A stretch of DNA of 64,000 nt from Closterium sp. Naga37s-1. Its lineage: Eukaryota; Streptophyta; Zygnematophyceae; Desmidiales; Closteriaceae. The notes beneath the pieces are model-generated. The model ran no database searches. It saw only the letters and a list, made by a program, of their open reading frames with translations, and was not told the DNA's origin. The DNA lies in assembly GCA_947471745.1 (NCBI GenBank), contig CANJKZ010000170.1:1638501-1702500 (forward strand). Direction: 5' to 3'. The position numbers and the translations under genes were made by a program. Shown piece after piece: positions 30,272 through 41,703 of the stretch (position 1 is its first letter; each line of letters begins with the position of its first letter).

Positions 30272-30510
30272 CACCCCCATAGGCAAAGTGGGGGAGAACA
30301 AGTGGTCACAAGACCTGTCAAGAAAAGCAAAGCAAGCTCATGGTGGATCACGAAGTCACCACACATTCCGAGCACAAGCAAATGGCCACAAGGCCAGTTC
30401 ACATGCAGAGTTATATAAAAGAGAACAAACAGTACCATGCAGAGTACAGTGATCATAACCTAGCAAGTGTAAGCATGCAAGTATATATATAGATCACAGT
30501 ACAAGCAAAA

Positions 30511-32685
30511 TCATGAAGTGAGTAAGTGAGGCAAAGTAGGCACAAGGCCTAAAATAGTACAGAAACGCTGATGATCACCAGGCTGAAGTGCCTTGGTGAA
30601 TATATCAGCAGTGTTGGCCCGAGTGGCCACGTAAGCAAGACGAAGCTGACCACGCTGCTGCAACTCTCGAGCAAGGAAGTAACGCAGAGCGATGTGCTTC
30701 GTTCTGTGCTCCAGTCTGTGCTCCTGACACAAGGCAATCATGGCCTTGTTGTCTACGTACAGAACTGGAGGAGAACGAAGCCGCTCTCCCAAGTCGGTCA
30801 GCAGGTAGGTGAGCCAGCGTAACTCCTGTGCAGCCATGGCCCCTGCGTAGATCTCAGCCTCACAGCTGGAACTGAGAACAGAAGACGAGCGGGTAGACCG
30901 CCAAGAAACAGAGCCGGGGCAGAGGCTGAAAGTGTAACCCTGTGACAACCGTTGCGTAGCCAAGTCGTCAACCCAAGAAGCGTCTGCGTGACCAATGAGG
31001 ACAACTGGACCTCGTCCTCCAAGCACGAGCCCCATGCCCGATATACTGCACAAGTAGCGCAACACCCTCTTAGCGGCCTCTCAGTGCTCAGGTCGGTGTC
31101 TCCCGGGCGCAACGTAGCGTGCCATGATGCTAAGAGGGTAGGCAAGGTCAGGTCGAGTGCATGTCATCAGGTACATGAGGCAGCCCACAAGCTCTGGATA
31201 CGGGCCACTCGGCTCTACGGACATGTCCGAAAGTGGAGCTGAGAGGGAGTGACCGGTAGGCAGAGGAGTGGACTGTGGCGAGGAGTACCGGAAGCCAAAG
31301 CGCTGAAGGACCTGGTGCACCATGTGTGACTGCGTCACGGTGATGGTGCGCCGTGCTCTGTCCCGGGTGATCTGCAAGCCAAGATAGCTGCGCAGATCAC
31401 CCAGGTCAGTGCAGGTGTGTCTCTTTTGTAGCTCCGACTTCACAAGGGCCAGTGTCTCAGTGTCCGCATTGGCAAAAACCAAGTCATCGATGTACACGAG
31501 GATGTAGAACGGCGGCAGCGAAGTGTCAGTGCGCAGAAAAAGCGACGGGTCAGCAGTTGAAGGAGCAAAGCCAAGAGCCGCAAGCGTCGTCCTCACTGTG
31601 TCATGCCACTCGCGAGGCGCCTGGCGGAGACCGTAGACTGGCAGCTAGAGGCTCCACTGGGTACCTGCAGGAAACGACCCAGTGAAGCTAGGTGGGCAGC
31701 GCAGCCAGATCTCCTCATGCAGGCTGCCCTGTAAGAAAGCTGTGCTGAAGTCAAGATAGTGCAGTTCGTAGTCACGCTGAGCGGCGACGTGCAGCAGCAC
31801 CCAAAGAGTGGTCATCTTCGGTGTAGGGGAGAAGGTATGGAAGAAGTCAACTCCCTGACGCTGACTGATGCCTCGTGCAACGTAACGAGCCTTGAAGACA
31901 GGCGGAGAGCCCGGCGGCCGCTTCACCCTGAAAATCCACATGCCATCGACTATGTTCGCCCCAGGAGGGGGAAATGCGTCGACGTAGGAGCCTGTGGACT
32001 TCCAGGATGCCATCTCTGCGTCCATTGCTGTCTGCCACTAAGAGGAGTAGGGACCCATAATCGCCTCTGCGTAAGAGCGCGGGGTCGGGATGTCTGGTGC
32101 ATCCGGGTCTCCCTCAGGTGCAAGCAGCATGGCCACGAGATGAGGACAGCAGCTGCAAGACACTCAAATTCTTCCTGCCTGTCCTCAAGGATGTCCGTGC
32201 CAAGAGCACACTCTCCCTCGATGGACGGAGGTCAGTCAGAGTCAGACTCAGCAACAAGAGTAACGACAAGCCGCAGCAAAGTCAACAAGCTCAGCAACTA
32301 GGGCAGACGCAATAGCGGACTCAAATGAAGGGTTAGTGACAACAATGACTAGAAGACGTGTGACAGTAGGACTAGCAGCACGAACTAAGTCAGACTCAAG
32401 GTCCGGACCGTCAGCAAGAGAGGACGCAGGAGGAGACGGCAGGGGAACTCGCAGTGGAATAGAGGAAGGACGAAGTGCCATAATGTGAGTGCCGGAGATA
32501 GGAGGAGGACGCGGACGAGGAACATGGCGACCAGTGCGAACAGCGCGAACAGGCGAGGCAGGACGAGACTCAGGCTCACGACGCTCTGTAAGAGAGTCTG
32601 TCTGCTCAGCGTAAGGAGAAGGAGCAGGCAGTGGGGAGTCTGGCTGTAACTTTGGCTGCGTCTGGTGAGGCGGTGGACACAGCAA
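30511..32685 (-). pseudogene. copia reverse transcriptase and RNase H, broken (minus)
   Basis: RNase H and the C-terminal tail occupy 30511-31065 (ADASWVDDLATQR, SSSCEAEIYAGAMAAQELR, ANTADIFTKALQP). RT occupies 31081-32025, with YIDD in place of YVDD (FYILVYIDDLVFANAD), DFSTAFLQGSLHEEIWL and a KARYVARGISQRQGVDFF block. Frames are separated by stops near 31078, 31648 and 32037, and the N-terminal linker runs to 32685. The catalytic aspartates are kept, but the gene as a whole is dead. Confidence 0.88.
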
Positions 32686-33017
32686 GCTAGGAGTAAGGCC
32701 AGTAGAGGACGGGAGACTAAGAACTTGGCAAAGGACCGAGTCAGGTGGCGGCAGAGACGACGGCTGCGGCGGAAAAAAAAACGGTCACCGCTGCACAGTG
32801 CCTCCAGCACCAGTACCGCCAGCTCCAGCACCCCCAGCGCTAGCACCTCTAGCTCCAGGGTCTCCAGCTCCAGCACCTCAAGCTCCAGGGTCTCCAGCTC
32901 CAGTGCCTCCAGCTCCAACGCTTCCAGCTCCAGCGCCTCCAACACCAGTGCCTCCAGCTCCAGGGTCTCCAGCTCCAGTGCCTCCAGCTCACGGGTCTCC
33001 AGCTCCAGTGCCACCAA

Positions 33018-33158
33018 TGTCAGTAGATCTGCACTGTGGATGCCGGATTGATCATACGGGGGGTTACAGGCGCGTTCGCCTGGGGGGTTATGGACGCACA
33101 CACCCGCTACACAAACAAGCCCTTTTATCCCAATGGTCTAGTGGTTGGGATTCTGACA
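33018..33158 (+). repeat. solo LTR of the miniature retrotransposon family (141 bp)
   Basis: It starts TGTCAGTAGATC and ends GGTTGGGATTCTGACA, matching the 138-bp LTRs at 59.4-60.1 kb, especially over the GGGGGGTTATGG and CCTTTTATCCCAATGG segments. It lies inside the glycine/alanine repeat spacer of the minus-strand copia. Flanks ACCAA and TCCAA form a 5-bp target duplication with one mismatch. Confidence 0.8.
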
Positions 33159-33389
33159 TCCAACACCACCAGCTCCAGCAGCTCCAGTACCTCTAGTACG
33201 AGCACCTCCAGGACGAGAAGCTCCAGCACCTACGGGACCTCCAGCTCCAGCAGTAACTCCAGCACCTCAAGGAATAGTAGCTCCAGCACCCACAGGACTA
33301 GTTGCTCCAGCACATCCAGCTCCAGTGCCTCCAGCGGCAGGGCCTTTAGCTCCTACAGCGCCACTCCTAAGGCGTGTGCGCTGAGCAAA

Positions 33390-35007
33390 TCACTCGCGCA
33401 GCTGCAGCGGTGAGAGAGGCTCCCGCCGGTGAGACAGTCGTGGCGAGGCACCCGCAGGACCTCCGGCAGACGCAAAACCCCTAGGCTCAGCACCCCCAGA
33501 CTCCGCACCCTCATACTCAGCACCCCCAGGCTCCACACCCTCAGGCTCAGCACCCCCAGGCTCCACACTCGCAGGCTCAGCACCCCCAGACTCCGCACTC
33601 ACAGGCTCAGCACCCCCAGACGCAGAACCCCTAGGAGCACCTGAGTCTACAGTGACCTCGACAGGCTCAGCCAGGGAGAGAGGGTCTACCTGAGACACAC
33701 CTGAGGGAGCAGGACCCTGAGGGGGGAGGGGGTCTACCGGAGGGGGACCTGGAGCGAGGAAGATCGGTGGGGGGGGGCAGAGGGGCAGTGCGGTATGGGA
33801 AGAGATGGTAGACGGGAACCGACTCGTCACACGTGACATCCTGAGAGGGCAGGACACGTCACGAGGTGGGGTGGTAAAACTGCCAGCAAGGCGCGTCAGG
33901 GGGAAAGCCAAGGAAGACGCAAGGAATGGCGCGGGAGGAGAGCTTGTCCGCGAAAGTATCGCGGACAAAGGCACGAGAGCCCCAGACCCGGAACAACGAC
34001 GCATCGCCAACCTTCCCCGTCCAACGCAGTGTAGGCGAGGTCTCCGGCAAGGAGACACGGGGCCAGAGGTTGAGCTGATGCGCAGCGTACCGGACCGCAA
34101 ACGGCCACAGAAAATGGGAAGCAGCCGCATGGATCATGGAGGTACGACCCACCTCCATGACTGAGCCAATGCGGCGCTCAGCAACCCCATTTTTCTGCGG
34201 GGAGGCCGGAAGCGTGAACGACTGGAGGATGCCCTCCCCACGACAAAAGTCCCGCAAGAGGTAGGAGGAGAACTCACCACCTCTGTCAGAGTGCAGACTC
34301 AGGACAAAAAGGTCCTCGCGGAACCGCTCGCGGAGCTGGAGACGGACTGCGTGGATCCAAGGGATCAAGACATCAGGGACCTTACCCTTGCTGCGCAAGG
34401 GAAAGACCGTGGTGTAACGCGTGTAGTCGTCAACAACCAGCAGGAAGTAGCGCTCGCGGTCCTGTCCACTGACGCGGGCTGGGCCCCACACGTCCATGTG
34501 GAGAGTATGCAGGGGAGCAGTCGTCGGGGGAAACGAGGAGGAGTGAGGAGCGGCGCGCTGCCACCCCTTGACGCAAGGAAGACAGGGCAGGGAAGGCGAG
34601 GGCGGGAGGGGAGGCAGAGACCTGGGAAGACCAGAAACAAGGAGGCGGGAGTGCATGCCACGAAGGCGTGGCAGGGAGGGGTGACCAAGGCGGTGGTGCC
34701 AAAGGAGAGTCTGGTGCGAAAGGAGGCGACACGAGCAGGGGGCTGCTACCGGACCTGACGCGGACACCTGACCAGACACAACTACCTGAGGAGGCTCAGT
34801 AGTCAGTGTGTATAGACTCGACCCAGGCCGACGGGTGAACGTGGCCAGGTGACGGCCCGTCCGTTTACACATGCAGATCGACACACGCTGACCCCCAAGA
34901 GTGGTGGTAGTGACCATCGCATCTGGAGGGCAGCGGTACTCATCAAGTGCGTAGAGAACGAGGGGAGGTGAAGACCTGAGAGTGAGCCGGACGGAACCGC
35001 CGGACAT
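33390..35007 (-). pseudogene. copia GAG-pre-integrase and integrase, frame-shifted
   Basis: The frame 33859-35007 encodes the HHCC zinc region (LLWHHRLGHPSL, then CLPCVKG), then HMDVWGPARV, LHSDRGGEFSS and NGVAERRIG, the three acidic catalytic positions of integrase. The GNA-type C-terminal part continues to about 33859. It then shifts frame into 33390-34130, where the AEPGG/SGGAE repeat spacer begins. This is the best-preserved coding block of this copy. Confidence 0.85.
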
Positions 35008-35012
35008 GGGAG

Positions 35013-35279
35013 TTAAGTGGAGGAACGTGCAAGAACTGGGCCCCCGGATGGGTCAGCCAGTATGAGTGGAACAGGTGCAGGGAGTGGAGGTAGGGTGGTA
35101 CTGTCGCGAAAGAAACAGCGGGAAGCACCTGAGTCAAGTGTGAAGGTGTGCAAGGCTTCAGCAGGCGCAGTACCAAGGAGAGCAGACTCACTAGCACCTA
35201 GAGCAGCAACCTCTATACCTAGGTCGGGCAGCACACACAGGTAACAGTCACCCTTAGCACTAACAGACATGGCATACAT
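35013..35279 (-). pseudogene. copia protease segment
   Basis: Encodes the end of gag (MYAMSVSAKGDCYLCVLPDLG) and the retroviral-type aspartic protease motif TFTLDSGASRCFFRDST. DSGA is the catalytic loop. The frame ends near 35013 before the next segment. Confidence 0.8.
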
Positions 35280-36400
35280 GGCAGCAAGGATAGCATCATA
35301 GTCAAGAGCAAAGATATCAACACCAGACCTAAGGAGGTCTAACCAGAGGGGGCGCTCAGCCTCGTCGCCAAACTCTACGCGCCTTGCGTCGTCAAGGCGC
35401 GAGAAGCAGCGGTGCTGTGTGTGAAACTTCCCGCATGTCTAACCAGCGCGGTCACCTGTGCGAATGACATACGGGCAGCGAACACTACCCCCAGACGCCC
35501 CACGCTGAGAAAACCACTCACGAAGCTGCTGGGGCGTAGGGGTCTCGCTCCGACGCTGTTGCTGCTGCCTGTGGCCACCACCAGAACCTCCCCTCTGAAC
35601 AGCTCCACCCCGACCGCCACCACTGCCGCCGCCACCACTCCCACTGCCGCCACCACCGCCACCACCACTCCCACCGCTGCCACCACCGCCGCCACCGAAG
35701 CCCCCACTCCCGCCACCGCTCCCACCGCCACCTCCGCCACCTCCACCGCCTCCACTGCCTCCACCACCACCACCCCCGCTGCCACCGCCACCACTCTTGC
35801 CATCCTTGCCCTTGCCGCTGCGGTGCTTCCCACTAAGAGCAAAAGCAGCCCCGACGTCCTAAATACCAAGGATGTCAACAACAACAGCAGAAGCGTAGGA
35901 GGGGGCAAGGGGGGAGGGGGAACACCCCTCAAAGAAGGGTGTGCGAGGAGTGCCACGAGCAGCACCTACAGCGACTACGCTAGTTTCAGCTGCTAGGAGG
36001 TGCGAGCAGGTCGATAGTGAGTTCGGTGGGGTCAAGTGCGAGAAAGTGGTCCCTGACTGTGCGAAGAGAGTCAGGGAGGTGGGTGACTATGAAGTAGAGA
36101 GTGATGTACATCAGAGGCGGGTTCTTGTCTAGGAACTCGGCTGGGAGGGGAGCGCGGTAGCGAGTGTCGCTAGTGCGAAGGTGGGTAATGAGGTCCTTGG
36201 CTATGGCAAAGGCTAACAGCTCAGGAAAAAGGTAGGGCAGTATAAGGTGGCCGAGAGCAGCAGTGGCAGGGGAAGAGTAACGAGCGACTACAGCGTCGTA
36301 CAGGGCTTTAGCAGTCTTGTGCTGGCCAAAGTGAGCGCGTTCGGCTAACGGCGGGCGGTTGCGAACGGCTAAGCGAGCACTAGCATCACGGGTAAGCCAC
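35280..36400 (-). pseudogene. copia gag, degenerate
   Basis: Fragments of gag remain on the minus strand, including a glycine-rich region (about 35560-35800) and a Cys/His cluster C-x13-C-x3-H-x4-C at about 35405-35470 that contains a stop. The capsid-like N-terminal part (36000-36400) is broken by frameshifts. It parallels the intact gag at 54568-56073. Confidence 0.7.
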
Positions 36401-36761
36401 TGTGAGCGAGTCGCACTGTCAGCTGTGGCAGGTGGCGCGCAACCAGCAGGGCAGCACGCAGGCAGGGCGGCGCGCGAGCACTAGGGAAGCGCGTAGGGCA
36501 GGGCGAGGCGGCACACGGCTAGGGAAGAGCGGTGCGAGACTGTCAGGGCGGCGCGAGACTGTCAGGGCGGCGCGACGGACAGGGCAGGGCAGCACTCTGC
36601 CTACAGGGTGGTGCGACGGGCAGGGCACGGCGCCGTGCAGCCAGCAGGGTGGCGCGACGGGAAGGGCTGGGCAGTGCGACTAGTGGGGTAGCGCTACGAG
36701 CAGGGAACTATGCGGTGGGCCGTAAAAAAACGGTCCTGGAATAGGATGTGCTCTGATACCA
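36401..36761 (-). other. GC-rich leader with short tandem repeats and primer-binding site
   Basis: The stretch between the 5' LTR and gag has repeated CAGGGCGGCGCGAC-like units (36430-36700). TGGTATCAGAGC on the minus strand (about 36750-36761) is the primer-binding site next to the LTR. Confidence 0.75.
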
Positions 36762-36892
36762 TGTCAGAATACTGAACGAGAATGAATGCATTGAGCAAAA
36801 AGTTGGTACAAGTACTAACCCTAATTGGGTTGTACCCATCATGGGCTACCCCACTACAACCTACACAATATAAGCAGTATAACATTTTGACA
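36762..36892 (-). repeat. 5' LTR of the nested copia element
   Basis: 131 bp. On the plus strand it runs from TGTCAGAATACTGAACG to AACATTTTGACA and is followed by the CAGGA duplication at 36893. Confidence 0.88.
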
Positions 36893-36959
36893 CAGGAAAC
36901 CTGTTAGGTTTTTAGGGCCCACCGATCGTTCCGTCAGTTCCTGCCCGAAGCGCCCTTGC

Positions 36960-37440
36960 GCTGTCCGGCCCTCTTGCACAGTGTCACGCTGCCCTGCATC
37001 TACTCACACTGCCTGCCCTAGCGCGCTGCCCTGCTGTCACGCGCGCCACTGCTGCCTGCGAGCAGCCCCTGCCCCGAGCGCCCTTGCTGCCCGCGAGCAG
37101 CTCCTGCCCCGCGCGCCATTGCTGCCCACGAGCAGCCCCTGACCCGAGCGCCTCTGCTGCCCGTGAGCAGCCCCTGCCCTGCGCGCCCCTTCTGCCCGCG
37201 AGCAGCCCCGCAGCCCGAAACGCACCAGCGCGCCCCGCAGCCCAGCGCGCCAGCGCGCCCCGCTGCTAAGCACCCCAGTGCGCCCTGCAGCCTAGCGTGC
37301 CAGTGAGCCCCGCAGCCCAGCGCGCCAGCGCGCCCTGCTGCTAAGCGTGCCAGCGCGCCCCGCAGCACAGTGCGCCAGCGCGCCCCGCAGCCCAGCGCGC
37401 CAGCGCACCCCACTGCAAAGCGCGCCAGCGCGCCCCGCAA
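36960..37440. repeat. GC-rich leader minisatellite (CGCCCCGCAGCCCAGCGCGCCAG type)
   Basis: Imperfect tandem units built from CAGCGCGCCCCGCAGCCC and CCCTGCTGCC words lie in the untranslated leader between primer-binding site and gag. Confidence 0.8.
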
Positions 37441-37442
37441 CC

Positions 37443-37478
<36 letters not shown>

Positions 37479-37823
37479 CTGCTTGCCCTGCTGCCTAGCA
37501 CGCTGCTGTTGCACACGCTGCTACTGCTGCGCTGTGCCCTGCTGAGCAGCGCTGCCCAGGCCGAGCCGCGCCGCCCAGCCCGAGCCGCCCTCCTGCTACT
37601 ACTGCTGCTGCTGCTGCTCCTCGTGCTACTGCTGCTGCTGGTGGAGGTGCTACTGGGAGTGCTGGAGAAGCCGCCGCCCAGCCCCACCGAGCCGCCCTAC
37701 TCCTACTACTGCTGCTGCTGCTGCTCGTGCTACTGTTGCTGGTGGTGGAGCTGCGGCTGGGAGTACTGGAGGTGCTGCTGGTGCTGGAGGTGCTGGACCT
37801 ACTACTGACCGTCACTGCCTGTC

Positions 37824-38279
37824 ATGGCCACTATCACGGCAGTTGCAGCGGCTAGGGGTGGACAGCAGCGGTCATTGCCTCTCCCGGACGACCCCACCCC
37901 TCAGCAGCTTCGTGAGTGGGTTATTCAGCGAGGTAGTCCTGGTGGTGGAGGTTTTGGTTTTATGTGGCCTCAGCGACCTCACGACTATGCTTCTCAGCGA
38001 TGCGTCCCTGGTCGTGTAGAGGCTGCTGCTCTCAGTTCTAGTGAGTCTTCTGTCGCTCCAGGTGCTGGTGAGTTAGCTGCAGCTCTAGGTGCTCGTGAGT
38101 CTGCCGACGCTCTAGGTGCTAGTGCGTATACTGCCACAGGTCCTACCTCAGCTGAGGCCTTGCACACTTTCACGCTTGACTCAGCGCGTCACGTTGCTTC
38201 TTTCGTGATTGCACCACAGTCACACCACTCGCAGCACCTGTCCCAGTCTCACTGGCTGACCCCACTGGGGGCCCAGTAG
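37824..38279 (+). pseudogene. copia gag C-terminus and protease relic
   Basis: The frame keeps PTPQQLREWVIQRGSPGGGG, a motif shared with other gags here, followed by the protease neighbourhood ALHTFTLDSARHVASF. DSGAS is corrupted to DSARH, so the protease is dead. The capsid part of gag is missing, and a stop ends the frame at 38279. Confidence 0.75.
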
Positions 38280-38365
38280 TTGCGCGAGCCTCCACTGTCC
38301 TCCCGTGTCCAGCAGTCCCCTCTGGGTCCCTCTCAGGTCTCCACCTCCCCACGTTCTCGACGAAC

Positions 38366-39450
38366 TTGTTGAGCAACGCAGTTCTCCAGGATGAATGGGT
38401 TGATAACTTCATTCCTGGAGGACAGCGTGTGGCGATCTGTAAGTGCTCACGGACTGGCCATCACCTTGCTACGTTCACTCGTCAGCCTGGGTCCGGTCTG
38501 TACACCCAGACTCTCCTCTGGCACCACCGCCTAGGTCATCCCTCGCTGCCGCGTCTCCGCAGCATGCACTCCCGTCTTGTCTCTGGCCTTCCAAGGTCCC
38601 TGCCCTCCCTCCCGCGCTCGCCTGCCCCGCCGTGCCTTCCCTGCGTCGAGGGGCAGCAGCGCGCCGCTCCTCACTCCTCCGATTTTCCTCCGACCATTGC
38701 TCCTCTGCATTCTCTCCACATGGACGTTTGGGGCCCGGCCCCCGTTGATGGGACGGACTAGAAGCGCTACTTCCTGCTGGTTGTTGATGACTACACACGC
38801 TACACCACTGCCTTCCCCTTGCGGTGCAAGGTGGACGTCAGCGGTGCTTTGATCCCCTGGATCCGTGCTACTCGTCGCCAGCTGCGCGAGCAGTTTCGTC
38901 AGGACTTCCCAGTCCTGCGGCTGCACTCTGACAGGGGCGGTGAGTTCTCTTCTGACCTCTTTGCGGAGTTTTGTCGAGACGAGGGCATCCGCCAGTCGTT
39001 CCTGCTTCCGGCCTCTCCTCAGCAAAATGGGATTGCTGAGCGTCACGTTGGCTTGATCATGGAGGTTGCTCGTACCTCCTTGATCCATGCGGCTGCTCCC
39101 CATTTTCTGTAGCCGTTTGCGGTTCGATACGCCGCGCATCAGCTCAACCTTTGGCCCCGTGTCTCTGAGCCAGAGACCTCGCCCACACTCCGGTGGACGG
39201 GGAAGGTTGGCCATGCGTCGGTGTTTTGGGTCTGGGGCGCGCTCTCCCTTGTTTGCGATGCCAAAGCAAGCAAGCTCTCCTCTCGGACTCTCCGCTGCGT
39301 CTTCCTTGGCTTCCCCACCGACGCCCCGCCGTGGCAGTTCTACCACCTGCATGAGCGTCGAGTCTTCTCCTCCCAGGACGTCAGCTTTGACGAGTCTGTC
39401 TGTTTCTACAGGATACACCCGCACACGTCCCACCCGGTCCCCCTAGCGCC
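38366..39450 (+). pseudogene. copia integrase, broken
   Basis: Encodes TGHHLATFTRQPGSGLY, LLWHHRLGHPSL, CLPCVEGQQRAAPHSS, HMDVWGPAPV, LHSDRGGEFSSD and QQNGIAERHVG. All HHCC and DDE positions are readable. Stops occur at 38759-38761 and 39110-39112 where the related copies read sense codons (the second is TAG for the tryptophan of FLWPF). Confidence 0.85.
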
Positions 39451-40490
39451 TCTTTTCTTGGTACCAGTCCCCCCCCTGGTAGACCCCCTCCCCCCACAGG
39501 GTCCTGCTCCCTCAGGTGTGTCTCAGGTAGACCCACCCCCCTTGGTTGAGCCTTTGGAGATCTCTTCTGACTCCTCTGGCCCAACTGAGGGGGGTGACCC
39601 CGCTGCTGACGACACGGCGGCCACTCGCCACTCTCCACGCTTGGAGACCCCCCCTGGTTTTCCGCCTCGGCCGTCTTCGCCGCCTCCGCAGCCTGCTGCT
39701 GTGGACTCTGGTGCTGAGCCTTGGGGTGCTGAGACAGAGGGTGAGGGTTCTGGGGGTGCTGCGGCTGGGGGAGCTGCGACTGGGGGTGCTTGTTCTGGGG
39801 GTGCTGCGACTGGGGGTGCTGACTCTGGGGGTGCTGCGAGTCCTAGTGGCGGTGGAGCTGTGGGTGACCCTGCTGGAGGTCCTGGAGCTGGACAGCCACC
39901 GCAGCCTGATCTACTTGAGACGCTCTCGCCGCAGGCGATTCGTGCGTGGATCGTTCGGCGAGGCAGTCCTGGTGGTGGAGGGTACGGTCCTGCTGGTGCT
40001 GGAGCTGCTAGTCTTCGAGGGACTGCTGGTGCTGGAGGTACTGGAGGTACTCCTGGAGGTGCTGGAGGTGCTGCTGGTGCTGGAGGTACTAGAGGTGCTG
40101 CTGGTGCTGGAGGTGCCGGAGCTACTAGTCCTAGAGGTGCTACTGGTGCTGGAGGTGCTGGACCTACTAGTCCTGGAGGTACTGCTGGTGGCTGGTGCTG
40201 GAGGTGCTGGAGGTGCTGCTGGTGCTGGAGGCACTGGAGCTGGAGGTACTGGAGGTGCTGGAGCTGCTGGTCCCGGAGGTGCTCGTACTGGAGGTGCTGG
40301 AGCTGCCGGAGCTGGTGGTGCTGTTCATGCTGGAGGTGCTGGGAGTACTGGAGCTGCTGGCACTGGAGGTGCTGGTGCTACTGGTGCTGGAGCTGCGGGA
40401 GCTGTTGGTCCTGGAGGTGCTCATACTAGAGGTACTGGAGCTGCCGGAGCTGGTGGTGCTGCTAGTGCCGGAGGTGCTACTGGAGTTGGG
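39451..40490 (+). pseudogene. copia integrase tail and glycine/alanine repeat spacer
   Basis: The frame from 39221 continues through FSSQDVSFDESVCFY into proline-rich, then SGGAATGG-type repeats, and includes LSPQAIRAWIVRRGSPGGGGY (about 39920-39985). It ends in long GAGGTGG runs. The leucine- and cysteine-rich translations in other frames are shadows of the GGTGCTGGA repeat. Confidence 0.75.
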
Positions 40491-40552
40491 CTGTAGTGGG
40501 GTAGCCTACCCCACTACTGCTACCTACCTACCACACTTAAGTGCTGCTCTAG

Positions 40553-40686
40553 GTGTTGCTAGGCTGTATTGGGGTAGCCTCTACTGAGTACAACACTTTA
40601 GGGTTAGCATTGCCCTACTTGTACTCATCCATCCTTTCTAGCCACTCATTATGGCCTGCTATTTCTGACATGGTATTCAGAGCAGG
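40553..40686 (+). repeat. copia 5' LTR fragment and primer-binding site
   Basis: The LTR body from about 40553 (AGGCTGTATTGGGGTAG) to TTTCTGACA at 40670 matches the LTR at 30001-30132. TGGTATTCAGAGCAGG follows. The TGTCAAA start is missing, and a second GGCTGTAGTGGGGTAG word lies just upstream at about 40490. Confidence 0.8.
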
Positions 40687-40839
40687 TCCCTCAGTAGGAC
40701 CGCTTCGTAAGGGTCCACCAACCGTACGAACTGGCCGTTTTTCCTGCCCTGCCCTGCCCGGTCGTAACTTCCCTGCCCTCATAGCGCCATGCACGCTGCT
40801 CTACCTTGGCTTGCGCGCTGCCCTTGGCGCTACCTGCGT

Positions 40840-41110
40840 GTGCAGCTGTCTGCAACCTGCCCGCTTGCTGCCCTGCCCTGCAGCCCGCGCGCCGCCCTGC
40901 CCTGCAGCCCGCGCGTCGCCCCGCCCTCCAGCCCACGTGCCGCCCTACCCTGCAGCCCGCGCGCCGCCCTGCCCTGCAGCCCCTGCGCCGCCCTGCCCTG
41001 CAGCCCACGCGCCGCCCTGCCCTGCAGCCCGCGCGCTGCCCTGCCCTGCACCCCGCGCGCTGCCCTGCCCTGCTGCCCGCACGCCCTGCAGCCCGCGCTG
41101 CCCTGCCGCC
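40840..41110. repeat. leader minisatellite (GCCCTGCCCTGCAGCCCGCGC)n
   Basis: About eleven imperfect units of roughly 24 bp lie in the leader between primer-binding site and gag. The repeat words match those in the higher-order array at 62.1-63.6 kb. Confidence 0.85.
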
Positions 41111-41341
41111 CACGTGCCTACGCTGCCTGCGCCCTGTGAGCCTTGCTGCCCACACACCCTTGCTGCCCACGCACCCTTGCTGCCCACACACCCTACTCCA
41201 ACAGTCGCTACTACTATAACTGCAGCTATAGCGGTCGCTTCTGACGCCCTTGTGCCACTGCTACTAACTGCCATTGCCTGTCATGGCCCCTATCACGGCC
41301 GTAGCAGCGTCTGGTGGTGGATAGCAGCAGCAGCTTCAGCC

Positions 41342-41640
41342 GGAGACTCTATCGCCGCAGCAGCTTCGTGAGTGGGTTATTCGGCGAGGCCGCTCTGGTG
41401 CTGGAGCTTGGGGTCCTGGAGGTACTGGAAAGCAGCGGCAGTCTCGTCGCCAGGAGACCCTCTCGCCACAGCAGCTTCGTGAGTGGGTTATTCAGGGAAA
41501 CCGTCCTGGTGGTGGAGGTTATGGTGCTGGAGGTAATGGACAACAACGGAAGCAGCGTCAGCAGGAGACCCTCTCGCCACATCATCTGTGCGAGTGGATT
41601 TCTCAGTGACGTGTCCCTGGTAGTGCACCGGCTACTAGTC
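41342..41640 (+). repeat. 111-bp tandem triplication within a gag relic
   Basis: GGAGAC starts recur at 41342, 41453 and 41564, exactly 111 bp (37 codons) apart. Each unit encodes an ETLSPQQLREWVI-like motif followed by a glycine-rich tail. Other gags in the window have one such motif. Confidence 0.8.
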
Positions 41641-41703
41641 TAGGTGCCTGTGAGCCTGGTAGCATAGGTACAGCTTCTGTGGAGGCTTTACACACCTTCA
41701 CGC

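Larger units (their letters stand above)
30150..36892 (-). mobile_element. complete but decayed Ty1/copia element with TSD CAGGA
   Basis: LTRs lie at 30150-30271 (3', 122 bp) and 36762-36892 (5', 131 bp) in minus orientation. CAGGA at 30145-30149 and 36893-36897 is a perfect 5-bp target duplication. The LTRs differ by a 9-bp indel and about ten substitutions, so the insertion is old. The order on the minus strand is primer-binding site, GC-rich leader, gag, protease, integrase, repeat spacer, reverse transcriptase and RNase H. A miniature-element LTR (33018-33158) was later inserted in the spacer. Confidence 0.92.
36893..40496 (+). mobile_element. remainder of the plus-strand copia element that starts at 30001
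   Basis: After the CAGGA duplication the leader resumes (36898), with GC-rich repeats and a 30-bp poly-A tract (about 37446-37475). Then come a gag C-terminal fragment with a protease relic (37824-38279), integrase (38366-39450) and a glycine-rich spacer (to 40490). The sequence then passes directly into LTR-like sequence (GGCTGTAGTGGGGTAG), so reverse transcriptase and RNase H were deleted. Confidence 0.85.
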
